Source: Desulfonema limicola
Lineage (GTDB): Bacteria > Desulfobacterota > Desulfobacteria > Desulfobacterales > DYRC01
Direction of reading: 5' to 3'
Assembly (NCBI GenBank): GCA_020718925.1
Contig: DYRC01000037.1
Coordinates: forward strand, 1-19,397
DNA length: 19,397 nt
Shown: in pieces, positions 1 to 7,064 of the stretch
Position numbering within the stretch: position 1 is the first letter of the stretch
Layout: every line of letters starts with the position of its first letter
Translations under genes and position numbers: made by a program
Notes under the pieces: model-generated
What the model saw: only the letters and a program-made list of their open reading frames with translations
Told to the model about the DNA's origin: nothing
The model's database searches: none

Positions 1-179
1 AAACGGCTCAGTATAGCATTTTCAAGAAGTTCTATCAATATCCTGTTTGTGCGTTCAGACAGTCTGACATCAGAGAAGACTATTGAAAATAATTTTTATT
101 CATGCTGCAGTGTATCATGCAAAAAAAATACACCGGCGAAACAGCCGAACATAGAAAAGATAGGCAGACAGCGCGTCAG

Positions 180-1600
180 AGACATATTCCGGCGATTCGG
201 GACAACGAAGCGGCAGAGGAGTTGCCGGAGGCTTTGCTTCCCGATATTTTTTCGGGAAGCCGGGGAATATATCGGGAAAGCCTGAAGTCAGTCCCGGATC
301 CGGGAAATCCCGATAAGTGTGTATATCCTCTTCACCTGATTCTTCACCGCATCATTCCGGGCTTTATCAATGGGAACAGACATATCGGAGTTCTGTTTCC
401 CGGGAAGCGGATGAGTATCGGAGCAGGAAAGAAAAAGTCGGGGGCTCTGCTGACACGGAAGGCAGTTCACACTCTTCCGAGGAGAATCAGCCGGGCGGAA
501 GCCTACGAAGTTCCGGCTCCGCTGCGGGATCGTCCCGGATACGCCCCTGACCTGATTGTCCGACGCGGATTCCGAAATCCGGATAAGATAGTGAGCGGAT
601 TCCGGGAGGAGCGGAAACAGGCGGAATCGGAGAAGCGGAAGCGGCTTCGGGAGGAATATGAGGCAAAGGAGCGCTCGGAAGGCATGAGTGCTGCCGAAGC
701 GGAGCGGTCCGTATCGGCAAGCCTGAAGACAGAGAATTCTTCCGAAAGCCTGCAAGGTCGGATAACAGGAGCGTTGCCGACCCCGTAGTCCATCCCCGTG
801 ATTCGGTTACTGATGGCAAAGCGGTGAAAGCATCATACAATCCGGGCGTGAAAGAGCATACCGTTCGTATGACGGAAATCGGGAAGAATGAAAACGATGA
901 GAGAAGCCGTTTTATCAGCGGAGCGCGTCCCACGGAAACGGGTCGGAACGGCGAATGGGGCGCTGCTGTCAGTATTTCGGAATCTCTGACACCGCTTCCG
1001 GGAAACAGGGTGATCGCAGTCAGCGGAGATGCCGGATTCTGCGTTGAGGAATTCTGCGGATGGCTGAACGGAAACGGTTTTTTTTTACCTCTTCCGGATA
1101 AAAGAAAACTCCGTTAATATTTTTCACAGGGTTGCTGACCGGGCTTCGTATCTTATCGGAAAAAATTACGATGGGGATTTCCGGAGCGTCCGCTCGGAAA
1201 GTAATGAGATCGGCAGTCGGACGCTTCGGAGAATACCCGGATTATATCACGCTGTTTATCCGGGAATCCGGGAAGGTTCTGCTATCGGAAAAACGGAGCA
1301 GAATTCATCCGAAACAGACATGCGGTATTTTATCACCAATCGTCCGGGCAGATCGCGGAATGCTCAGGCGGTTCCTGACAGAATTCTTCTTCACCGGGAT
1401 ACCGGGACGGGTGTTTCCGGTATCAGAGACAATACATTCCGTGAAGACAGAGTGCGATATAAGTCTGTCAACGGGGCTATGTCTCGTATGTCTTTGCTCA
1501 ATATCGCATGGAACTGTCTTCCGGCACCGGCATTTGGGCAATATCGGAAAGGTGAGCCTATGAGCTGTGGAATGCAATTCCGGAAAGATCATCCGGAATA
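180..1600. repeat. Non-genic region rich in CCGGAA/TCGGGAA words and short perfect hairpins
   Basis: No recognisable gene lies between the window start and 1730. From about 180 to 1600 the sequence is packed with variants of CCGGAA, TCGGGAA and GCGGAAGC in both orientations. Clear inverted repeats include 236-244 with 252-260 (9 bp, 7-nt loop), 271-277 with 308-314 enclosing the 14-nt palindrome at 292-305, the 10-nt palindrome at 397-406, 566-571 with 576-581, 1398-1405 with 1417-1424, and 1577-1584 with 1592-1599. An 8-bp unit, ATCCGGGA, is tandemly doubled at 1258-1273. A longer degenerate word resembling CGGGAAAGCCTGAAG recurs near 273-287 and 715-728. Open frames at 102-788, 824-1117 and 1132-1563 have no recognisable domain, compete with open frames on the other strand and look like by-products of the repeats. 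The region could be a decayed element, a family of dispersed palindromic repeats or an unknown structured RNA. I see nothing interpretable in 1-180. Confidence 0.55.
1577..1599. repeat. Perfect 8-bp hairpin with 7-nt loop
   Basis: The arms are ATTCCGGA (1577-1584) and TCCGGAAT (1592-1599), with the loop at 1585-1591. It lies about 130 nt beyond the 3' end of the minus-strand acyl-CoA ligase gene. No T-run follows on either strand, so a classical intrinsic terminator is unlikely. It is best seen as the last member of the palindrome-rich region to its left. Confidence 0.5.
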
Positions 1601-1660
1601 CAATCCGTTGAAATTACAAATCAGCATCGGTCTTTTCGGATGATTCATCGCAAAGAACGC

Positions 1661-1679
1661 TATGCAGATTGCCAAAACA
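1661..1679 (+). repeat. 19-nt direct repeat, left copy
   Basis: TATGCAGATTGCCAAAACA here matches 18 of 19 bases of TATGCAAATTGCCAAAACA at 8548-8566, in the same orientation. This copy lies about 50 nt past the 3' end of the acyl-CoA ligase gene, and the other lies just upstream of purF. The pair therefore brackets the whole minus-strand gene block. Its function is unknown. Confidence 0.4.
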
Positions 1680-1730
1680 CAGGAGATGACGCGGGTTTCA
1701 TGGGAGTTTCCTTTTGAGCATTGATGACGA

Positions 1731-3227
1731 TTATTTGCCATAAAGCTGCTTGACTTTTTCCCGGTCTGTGCTGCCGCCTGATGTTTTAGGCAGGCTGTCT
1801 GCAAATGCCACATATCGGGGCTTTTTATAGCGGGCAATCCGATCCGCGACAAATTCAATCAATGCTTTTTCACTCAGCGTTCTGCCGGGCTTCAATACAC
1901 AAACTGCTTTGATGCCTTCCCCGAACTGAACGTCAGGTACGCCGATGACCGATACGTCAGCAATATCCGAATGCTGCAAAATCACTTCTTCCACCTCAGC
2001 CGGATAAACATTTTCCCCGCCGGGCTTTATCAATTCTTTCTCCGGCTTTCGCCCTTTAAACCACAGATAGCCGTCTTTATCCAGCACACCCCAATCTCCG
2101 GTATGATGCCAGCCATTTCTGAATGTATAAGCATTTGCCTCATCCTGATTCAGATAGCCCTGAAATACCAACGGACCCTGCACCACAATTTCTCCGGATT
2201 CTCCTATCGGCATCTCAATATCTTTATCATTGACAATTTTCACTTTGCTTAAAAGCCCGATTTTTCCGGCAGAACCGGGTTTTTCAGATGCCGGTGAAAA
2301 CGTAACCAAGCCCGAAGTTTCGCTTTGTCCGTACAGAATCCAAAATTCAGCTTTTGTTTTTTCTTCAAAGGGAATGATATTGTCCGGTCCGTCAATGCCC
2401 AGAATAATTCTGAGCGAAGACAGGTCATAAGATTTTGTGTTTGCCTCAGCCGTAAGACGGGAGAGAATCGGCGGAAAACTTCCCATGACCGACACTTTTT
2501 CGCTTTGGGTCAGTTCAAGACATTGCTTTTCATCAAATTTTTCAATGACCACATTTTTACCGCCGACGTGCATCACGGCAAATGCCAGATTCAACCCCGT
2601 AATATGAAACAGCGGGAGATTGTTCAGGCACACATCTTTATCACTAAGCCCCATCGTCGCGGCAGTCTGAATATTGGCAGCAATCATATTGCCATGCGTG
2701 AGTACCGCGCCTCTGGGTTTTCCGGCTACCGCAGCCGTGTAGATGATGCAGAACGGATCATCCGCGCCGACATCCGATTTGGAAAACGCCGCATCTGCTG
2801 ACGCCATCAGAGATTCCAATGACGGATACTCTTTGCAGTTTCCGATGCCTGCCACAAACGGCATTGCAAGTTCTTTTACCCGATGCGCGTGGTTGCCGTC
2901 CGCTGCCAGCAGTTTCGGCGATGAATCGCTTAAAATATAGCGGATTTCATCATCTGAAAGACGCCAGTTGATTGCTACAACGACTGCTCCCAATGCTGCG
3001 GCTGCACCGAACAGATAAAAAAAATCATGGCAATTGTGCGCCAGTATCGCAATCCGGTCTCCTTTGGCAATGCCTCGCTGAAGCAAGGCTGAGGCAAGAC
3101 ACCGGGTCTTAGTCAGAAGTTCTTCAAAGCTGATTCGCGTATCGCTACAGACCAACGCGGTTTGTCTGCCCGTCAACGCGGCATTTCTCTCAAACATATC
3201 ATACATGCAGAAACTTCGCATCGTCAT
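1731..3227 (-). CDS. AMP-forming acyl-CoA synthetase/ligase-like protein (ANL superfamily), atypical motifs
   Basis: This 498-residue protein belongs to the adenylate-forming acyl-CoA ligase superfamily, whose members activate a carboxylate with ATP and pass it to CoA in the cytoplasm. Its substrate cannot be read from the sequence. Visible motifs (start at ATG 3227) are the phosphate loop YTAAVAGKPRGAV at about 163-175, YGQSE at 299-303, TGD at 376-378 and a GRKPEKELIKPGGENVYP hinge segment near 392-409. The phosphate loop lacks the usual TSGTTG core. In the C-terminal A10 segment, PKTSGGSTDR at 480-489, the position of the catalytic lysine is Ser486. From memory, a deltaproteobacterial subfamily shares these substitutions, so they may be a family trait and not decay. 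I chose ATG 3227 because AAGGAG lies 6 nt upstream; an in-frame GTG at 3242 overlaps that ribosome site. It is the last gene of a three-gene unit, 11 nt after the kinase stop. Confidence 0.85.
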   Translation of the reverse strand: MTMRSFCMYDMFERNAALTGRQTALVCSDTRISFEELLTKTRCLASALLQRGIAKGDRIAILAHNCHDFFYLFGAAAALGAVVVAINWRLSDDEIRYILSDSSPKLLAADGNHAHRVKELAMPFVAGIGNCKEYPSLESLMASADAAFSKSDVGADDPFCIIYTAAVAGKPRGAVLTHGNMIAANIQTAATMGLSDKDVCLNNLPLFHITGLNLAFAVMHVGGKNVVIEKFDEKQCLELTQSEKVSVMGSFPPILSRLTAEANTKSYDLSSLRIILGIDGPDNIIPFEEKTKAEFWILYGQSETSGLVTFSPASEKPGSAGKIGLLSKVKIVNDKDIEMPIGESGEIVVQGPLVFQGYLNQDEANAYTFRNGWHHTGDWGVLDKDGYLWFKGRKPEKELIKPGGENVYPAEVEEVILQHSDIADVSVIGVPDVQFGEGIKAVCVLKPGRTLSEKALIEFVADRIARYKKPRYVAFADSLPKTSGGSTDREKVKQLYGK

Positions 3228-3238
3228 TTTTTTCTCCT

Positions 3239-4786
3239 TCACGCCTGATGTTTATCCGAAATTTTACGAATTATTTTAAGCAATTCGCCGACCTGATAGG
3301 GCTTGCCGATAAATTCCGCCGCACCGATAGCCATTGCTTCTGTGTTGATTTTATCCTGAGAATAGCCGCTGGCAATCAGAACTTTTGCCGCCGGATCAAT
3401 AGCAAGGATTTCTTCAAGACATTTTTTGCCGCCCATGCCGGGCATCAGCAAATCCAACATCACCAGATCAATGCTGTCAGATTGCTGACGATAAATCTCC
3501 AGTGCCTCTTCTCCATCAGCGGCAAGCAGCACCGTGTAGCCGAAGCGTTCCAGCAATTCTTTGCCCGAATTGCGGATAAAATCTTCATCATCTGCCAGCA
3601 AAATAGTTTCTGTGCCGCCCGGATACTTTTCCAACGCAAGTTCAGGAATCTCCTTTGGCGGTTCTGTTACCGGCAGATAAATTTTGAACGTGGTTCCCAT
3701 CCCCGGCTCGCTGTAACAGACAATATGCCCCCCATGCTCCTTTACAATGCCATACACCATTGCCAGCCCCAGTCCCGTGCCTTTGCCGGTTCCCTTGGTG
3801 GTATAAAACGGCTCAAACAGATGCTGCTTTGTTTCTTTATTCATGCCGCATCCGGTATCTGAAATACTGAGAAGCGCGTAATGTCCGGGGTTCAACTCAG
3901 GATGATTCCGATAGTATTGTTCATCTAAAAATACATCAGATGTACTGATAAACAGCGTTCCGCCATCAGGCATGGCATCTCTGGCATTAATGCTTAAATT
4001 CATCAGTATCTGCCCGATCAGTCCGGGGTCTGCCTGAATATCTCTGACATGCTCATCCGAACTGACTTTGATGTCTATCATTTTGGGCAGGGTTTTTTTC
4101 AGCAGCTTGAAAATCCGCATCACCTCATGGTTAAGCCTTACCGTCAGAAGCTTGCTTTCCACTTTCTGACTGAAAATAAGAATCTGCCGGGTCAGTTCCG
4201 AAGCTCTTTGTGTAGATTTGCGAATGGCTTCCAATTTCTGTTTGGACGGGCTATCCATGTCTTTGTTCAGCAGCAGCAATTCGGTATAACCGGAGACTGC
4301 CTGCATCAAATTATTAAATTCATGGGCAATTCCTCCGGCTAAGGTGCCGATGGCTTCCATTTTCTGGGCATGACGCAACTGCTCCTGAAGACGCATCTGT
4401 TCGGTTACATCCCTCACAATCCCCTGTATCACCATCTTTCCGCGAAACATCATATTTGATAAAGACACTTCGCCCTTGAACGTTGTCCCGTCCATGCGCC
4501 GCATGGTATAGATGTATCTCCGGGGAGATGGTGTCGTATCTTTTATAGCTTTATGAATCCGCTCAGATACAATTCCGTGTTCTTCAGGATTTAAACCATT
4601 CCATATCGAAATTTCTCCGGCTTTTTCAGGAGAAACGCCGAATATTTCACAGAGTTTGCTGTTGACAAACGATAATTTCCCCGAAGGAATTTCAGCAATA
4701 AAAAATCCGTCCGGCGTATTTTCAACCAGAAATCGGTATAGTTCTTCGCTTTCTTTCAGAGATTCTTCTGATCGCTGCACGTTCAT
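3239..4786 (-). CDS. PAS-domain hybrid histidine kinase with C-terminal receiver domain
   Basis: This 515-residue signalling kinase has domains in the order PAS (about 15-130), HisKA, HATPase_c and receiver. The HisKA segment GIAHEFNN carries the phospho-acceptor His155. The ATPase has the N box with Asn267 (NARDAMPDGG), G1 DTGCGM at 310-315, FEPFYTTK at 324-331 and G2 GTGLGLAM at 336-343. The receiver has the acidic pair Asp399/Asp400, phospho-acceptor Asp445 in LVMLDLLMPG and Lys495. No membrane segment or signal peptide is visible, so it should be cytosolic and sense through PAS. There is no DNA-binding output and no separate response regulator nearby, so the phosphoryl target is unknown. 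I chose ATG 4786 because it overlaps the upstream stop as ATGA and has GGAG 5 nt before it; a longer TTG start at 4801 is less likely. The overlap implies translational coupling to the upstream binding-protein gene. Confidence 0.92.
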   Translation of the reverse strand: MNVQRSEESLKESEELYRFLVENTPDGFFIAEIPSGKLSFVNSKLCEIFGVSPEKAGEISIWNGLNPEEHGIVSERIHKAIKDTTPSPRRYIYTMRRMDGTTFKGEVSLSNMMFRGKMVIQGIVRDVTEQMRLQEQLRHAQKMEAIGTLAGGIAHEFNNLMQAVSGYTELLLLNKDMDSPSKQKLEAIRKSTQRASELTRQILIFSQKVESKLLTVRLNHEVMRIFKLLKKTLPKMIDIKVSSDEHVRDIQADPGLIGQILMNLSINARDAMPDGGTLFISTSDVFLDEQYYRNHPELNPGHYALLSISDTGCGMNKETKQHLFEPFYTTKGTGKGTGLGLAMVYGIVKEHGGHIVCYSEPGMGTTFKIYLPVTEPPKEIPELALEKYPGGTETILLADDEDFIRNSGKELLERFGYTVLLAADGEEALEIYRQQSDSIDLVMLDLLMPGMGGKKCLEEILAIDPAAKVLIASGYSQDKINTEAMAIGAAEFIGKPYQVGELLKIIRKISDKHQA

Positions 4787-5715
4787 TCGATCTCCTGCCA
4801 AACGATGTCGGTAAATATCCGGGGATATAATATTCTGCCAATATCGAATATGCCTTTTAACAGCCGGGTGGTGGGGCGGGATACCAGCAATTCGTCAATC
4901 AGATAAACCTGATCGCTCTCTACGGCTTTAATGACCTTAAATCCTGATTCTTTTTTTATAATCTCTTCTGTGATGCGGTTCATGGTACCGTTTTGTGCCA
5001 GATATACGTCAATATCCTTTGCCCGTGAAAGAATTTTCTCTTTTCCGTAATCTGCAATATTGGTATTTTTTCGCTGAGTTGCATCTGCGGCAATATTGAT
5101 TCCCCCGGCTTTGGTCAGAACAAAAATGGCGGTGGAATCCGGCGCAAAGGTTCTCATTTTATCGTGGATAGCTTCAAAATAGACCTGTCTGCGGTTTTTT
5201 TGGGGAATGCCCTGAACCATGCTGTCAATACGGTTGAGCGCGGCTTGAAAGCGGGAGATCATAAGAGCGGCTTCTTTTTCCCTGCCGGTCAGAAGCCCCA
5301 GATTTTTCCAATATTCATACATATCCGCAATCCCGACCGGCTGAAGCGATACGACTGTGATGCCTGCTTTTTCAAGCTTTTCTACAAACTGCGCGTGGGA
5401 TGCGGCAATCATGGGGCGGATCAGCACCAAATCAGGTTTGGCAGCCATGAATTTCTCAGCGTCATCGTGATAGCTGAATACAGGCTTTGTCAGGGCTTTC
5501 GGCGGATATGCCTCATTGGAAGACACGCCGATAATTTCTTTATCCAAGCCCAGCGCGAACAGATTTTCCGTGTGCGCCCCGTACAAAGAGATCATTCGGC
5601 AGTAGGGTTTTTGGACATTGAACTGTTTTCCAGATTCATCCGTGAAAGACGCGCCATAAGCAATACACGCGATGCTCAGAAAAATAGAAAAAATCAATAT
5701 AATCCGCCGATACAA
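4783..5715 (-). CDS. Periplasmic ABC-type substrate-binding protein, TroA/BtuF-like (metal-chelate or cobalamin class)
   Basis: This 310-residue secreted protein has the helical-backbone (TroA/BtuF/FepB) fold pattern. A signal peptide occupies about residues 1-22 (basic MYRR, hydrophobic core, then AYGA before SF). The sequence continues with the typical RMISLYGAHTENLFALGL opening of the first lobe, followed by a KPDLVLIRP strand and a long linking-helix region. No proper lipobox is seen, so it is probably soluble in the periplasm. Members of this fold bind ferric siderophores, haem, cobalamin or metal ions; the ligand cannot be assigned here. No permease or ATPase gene is adjacent. The next gene is a hybrid histidine kinase overlapping by 4 nt, which hints at a sensing role. 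The start is TTG, chosen because AGGAG lies 7 nt upstream and no ATG or GTG fits better. Confidence 0.85.
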   Translation of the reverse strand: MYRRIILIFSIFLSIACIAYGASFTDESGKQFNVQKPYCRMISLYGAHTENLFALGLDKEIIGVSSNEAYPPKALTKPVFSYHDDAEKFMAAKPDLVLIRPMIAASHAQFVEKLEKAGITVVSLQPVGIADMYEYWKNLGLLTGREKEAALMISRFQAALNRIDSMVQGIPQKNRRQVYFEAIHDKMRTFAPDSTAIFVLTKAGGINIAADATQRKNTNIADYGKEKILSRAKDIDVYLAQNGTMNRITEEIIKKESGFKVIKAVESDQVYLIDELLVSRPTTRLLKGIFDIGRILYPRIFTDIVWQEIE

Positions 5716-5743
5716 TGTATTTCTCCTATCAATAAGTGCCTAA

Positions 5744-5766
5744 CCCCTCCCCCGTCAGAGGAGGGG
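5744..5766 (-). repeat. GC-rich inverted repeat between the HU gene and the binding-protein gene
   Basis: CCCCTCC (5744-5750) pairs with GGAGGGG (5760-5766) around a 9-nt loop. In the minus-strand transcript it lies just after the HU stop codon and before the next gene. No U-run follows (TTAGGCACTTATT), so it is a weak candidate for a terminator. It could also act as an mRNA-stabilising hairpin or be one copy of a dispersed palindromic repeat. Confidence 0.5.
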
Positions 5767-5779
5767 CAGGGACGCGCTG

Positions 5780-6049
5780 TTAGTTCACAGCATCCTTGAG
5801 GGCTTTTCCCGGCGTGAACCGCGGGACAGTCTTGGCGGGAATGTTGATTTCTTTACCGGTTTTGGGATTTCTCCCTTTTCTGGCTGCCCGTTTGGCAACT
5901 TTGAATGTTCCGAAACCAATCAGCGTAACCGGATCGCCGTCTCCCAACGCTTTGGTAATCGCTCCGAAAACAGCATCCACAGCTTCCTGAGCTTCCTTTT
6001 TGGTGCTGACAACTTTTGCCACCTCACTGACCAAATCACCTTTGTTCAT
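5780..6049 (-). CDS. HU family DNA-binding histone-like protein
   Basis: This 89-residue nucleoid protein has full family length. HU dimers bend and compact DNA with little sequence preference. The N-terminal helices (MNKGDLVSEVAKVV) are followed by the signature strand GFGTFKVAKRAARKGRNPKTG at about 45-65. Its DNA-intercalating arm carries RNPKTG (60-65) and ends in the conserved RFTPGKALKDAV tail. Start ATG 6049 has AGGAG with a 6-nt spacer. It begins 21 nt after the radical SAM stop on the same strand. HU genes are normally highly expressed, so a separate promoter within the 3' part of the radical SAM gene is plausible, but none was identified. Alpha/beta-type naming (hupA or hupB) cannot be decided here. 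Confidence 0.96.
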   Translation of the reverse strand: MNKGDLVSEVAKVVSTKKEAQEAVDAVFGAITKALGDGDPVTLIGFGTFKVAKRAARKGRNPKTGKEINIPAKTVPRFTPGKALKDAVN

Positions 6050-6070
6050 TCTGTTCTCCTCATCATTGAT

Positions 6071-7060
6071 TTAATTTGAAATTTCTTCTTTCAACATGCA
6101 ACATGCGATTTTATATTCCGCCGTTCTGTCCTGAGAATAAGACAGATTTTGAGGCTGAATAAGCCTATTCATCACGCATCCCTCAGAAATGTCAAGAAGA
6201 AATAATTCATTTTCACTGATTTTTCGGCTTTCAAGCAGCCGATTATTTTCTAACCTCATGCCATGCAAGGGAAAATCTTCACATAGCGGACAACGATAGA
6301 CTCTGCCGTTCGGAAATATAAAATAGTTGTCCGCCACCCGTCCGGCGCACTCAAACGGCTCTTCCGGATCAAGAAACACTTTGGGATAGGTTACGGTAAT
6401 CCCCAGTTCAGCCACATTTTCAGCGGTTTTAGGAACAATATCAAGCCATTCTTTCCGTGAAAGCTGGATGTCCGCATGTTGCGCGGATTTTCCCCGAATG
6501 CCGATGACCTGAATGAAAAACCGATTAATTCCCAAATCTTTCAGCAATTTCGGGATATGAAACAGTTCATGGGCATTCAGGCGGCTGACCGTGTAAATCA
6601 GGCTGGTATGAAAACCTTTCTGCTTTGCGTTTCGGATACCGGACGTACAGGCGTCAAAACACCCATCTCCCCGAATCGCATCATTGGTTTTGCGACTTGC
6701 GCCATCCAGACTGAAACTGAAAAAATCAACCTCATCCGGCGTAACTTTTTCAAGAATATCGTGAAACAGATAGCCGTTGGTATCCACTGTAACCGACGAA
6801 AACCCGAGTTTTTTTGCCGTCCTGATGGCTTGGGGCAGATCCGGATGTAGCGTAGGTTCTCCGCCTAAAAAGATCACGTTAGTATTCGGATGCTTACCTG
6901 CAAAACATTCCAGCCACGCCTCAATGGTCGTTATCGGAAGAGTATCCTGCCCGTGCTGCTCAGGATTGATATAGCAATGCCGACAGCGCAGGTTGCAGGC
7001 GGTCAGAATGTGAAAAAACATATTTGCGGTATTTTTGGAAAAAGAAACGGTCTTTTTCAT
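6071..7060 (-). CDS. Radical SAM protein with SPASM/twitch-like C-terminal cysteines
   Basis: This protein of about 329 residues would use a 4Fe-4S cluster and S-adenosylmethionine to start radical chemistry in the cytosol. The CxxxCxxC motif is at Cys22, Cys26 and Cys29 (TACNLRCRHCY), followed by GGEPTLHPDL near 66-75, VDTNGY and FSLDG. A second set of cysteines, Cys238, Cys257, Cys260, Cys295 and Cys320/Cys321, in the context CAGRV, NGRVYRCPLC and SEGC, fits a SPASM or twitch domain binding auxiliary clusters. Such proteins often modify peptides or act as sulfatase/PQQ/mycofactocin-type maturases, but no precursor peptide or partner is visible nearby, so the substrate is unknown. A longer frame reaches 7129 inside purF; ATG 7060 gives the normal MKKTV start, 4 nt after the purF stop. 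Its ribosome site (GGTAAGGG) is weak or too close, suggesting coupling to purF translation. Confidence 0.88.
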   Translation of the reverse strand: MKKTVSFSKNTANMFFHILTACNLRCRHCYINPEQHGQDTLPITTIEAWLECFAGKHPNTNVIFLGGEPTLHPDLPQAIRTAKKLGFSSVTVDTNGYLFHDILEKVTPDEVDFFSFSLDGASRKTNDAIRGDGCFDACTSGIRNAKQKGFHTSLIYTVSRLNAHELFHIPKLLKDLGINRFFIQVIGIRGKSAQHADIQLSRKEWLDIVPKTAENVAELGITVTYPKVFLDPEEPFECAGRVADNYFIFPNGRVYRCPLCEDFPLHGMRLENNRLLESRKISENELFLLDISEGCVMNRLIQPQNLSYSQDRTAEYKIACCMLKEEISN

Positions 7061-7064
7061 ACCC

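Noticed and set aside
1..95. Minus-strand open stretch running off the left edge, reading LSERTNRILIELLENAIL
   Set aside because: It looks mildly protein-like, but it is only about 30 codons in the window, has no ATG or GTG start, and has a competing plus-strand frame. Too little to call a gene.
102..788. Long plus-strand frame of 228 codons (with 824-1117, 1132-1563 and 1320-1643 following)
   Set aside because: No domain or homology I can recognise, erratic composition, competing long frames on the opposite strand, and codons that follow the underlying CCGGAA-type repeats. Probably chance frames in low-stop sequence.
288..933. Minus-strand frames in the repeat-rich region
   Set aside because: They are complements of the plus-strand frames in palindromic sequence, with no start-site signal or recognisable domain.
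180..1600. Insertion sequence or transposase remnant
   Set aside because: No transposase motif in any frame and no terminal inverted repeats with target duplication could be identified, although a decayed element cannot be excluded.
5744..5766. Intrinsic terminator after the HU gene
   Set aside because: The stem is GC-rich but no U-tract follows, so I listed it only as an inverted repeat.
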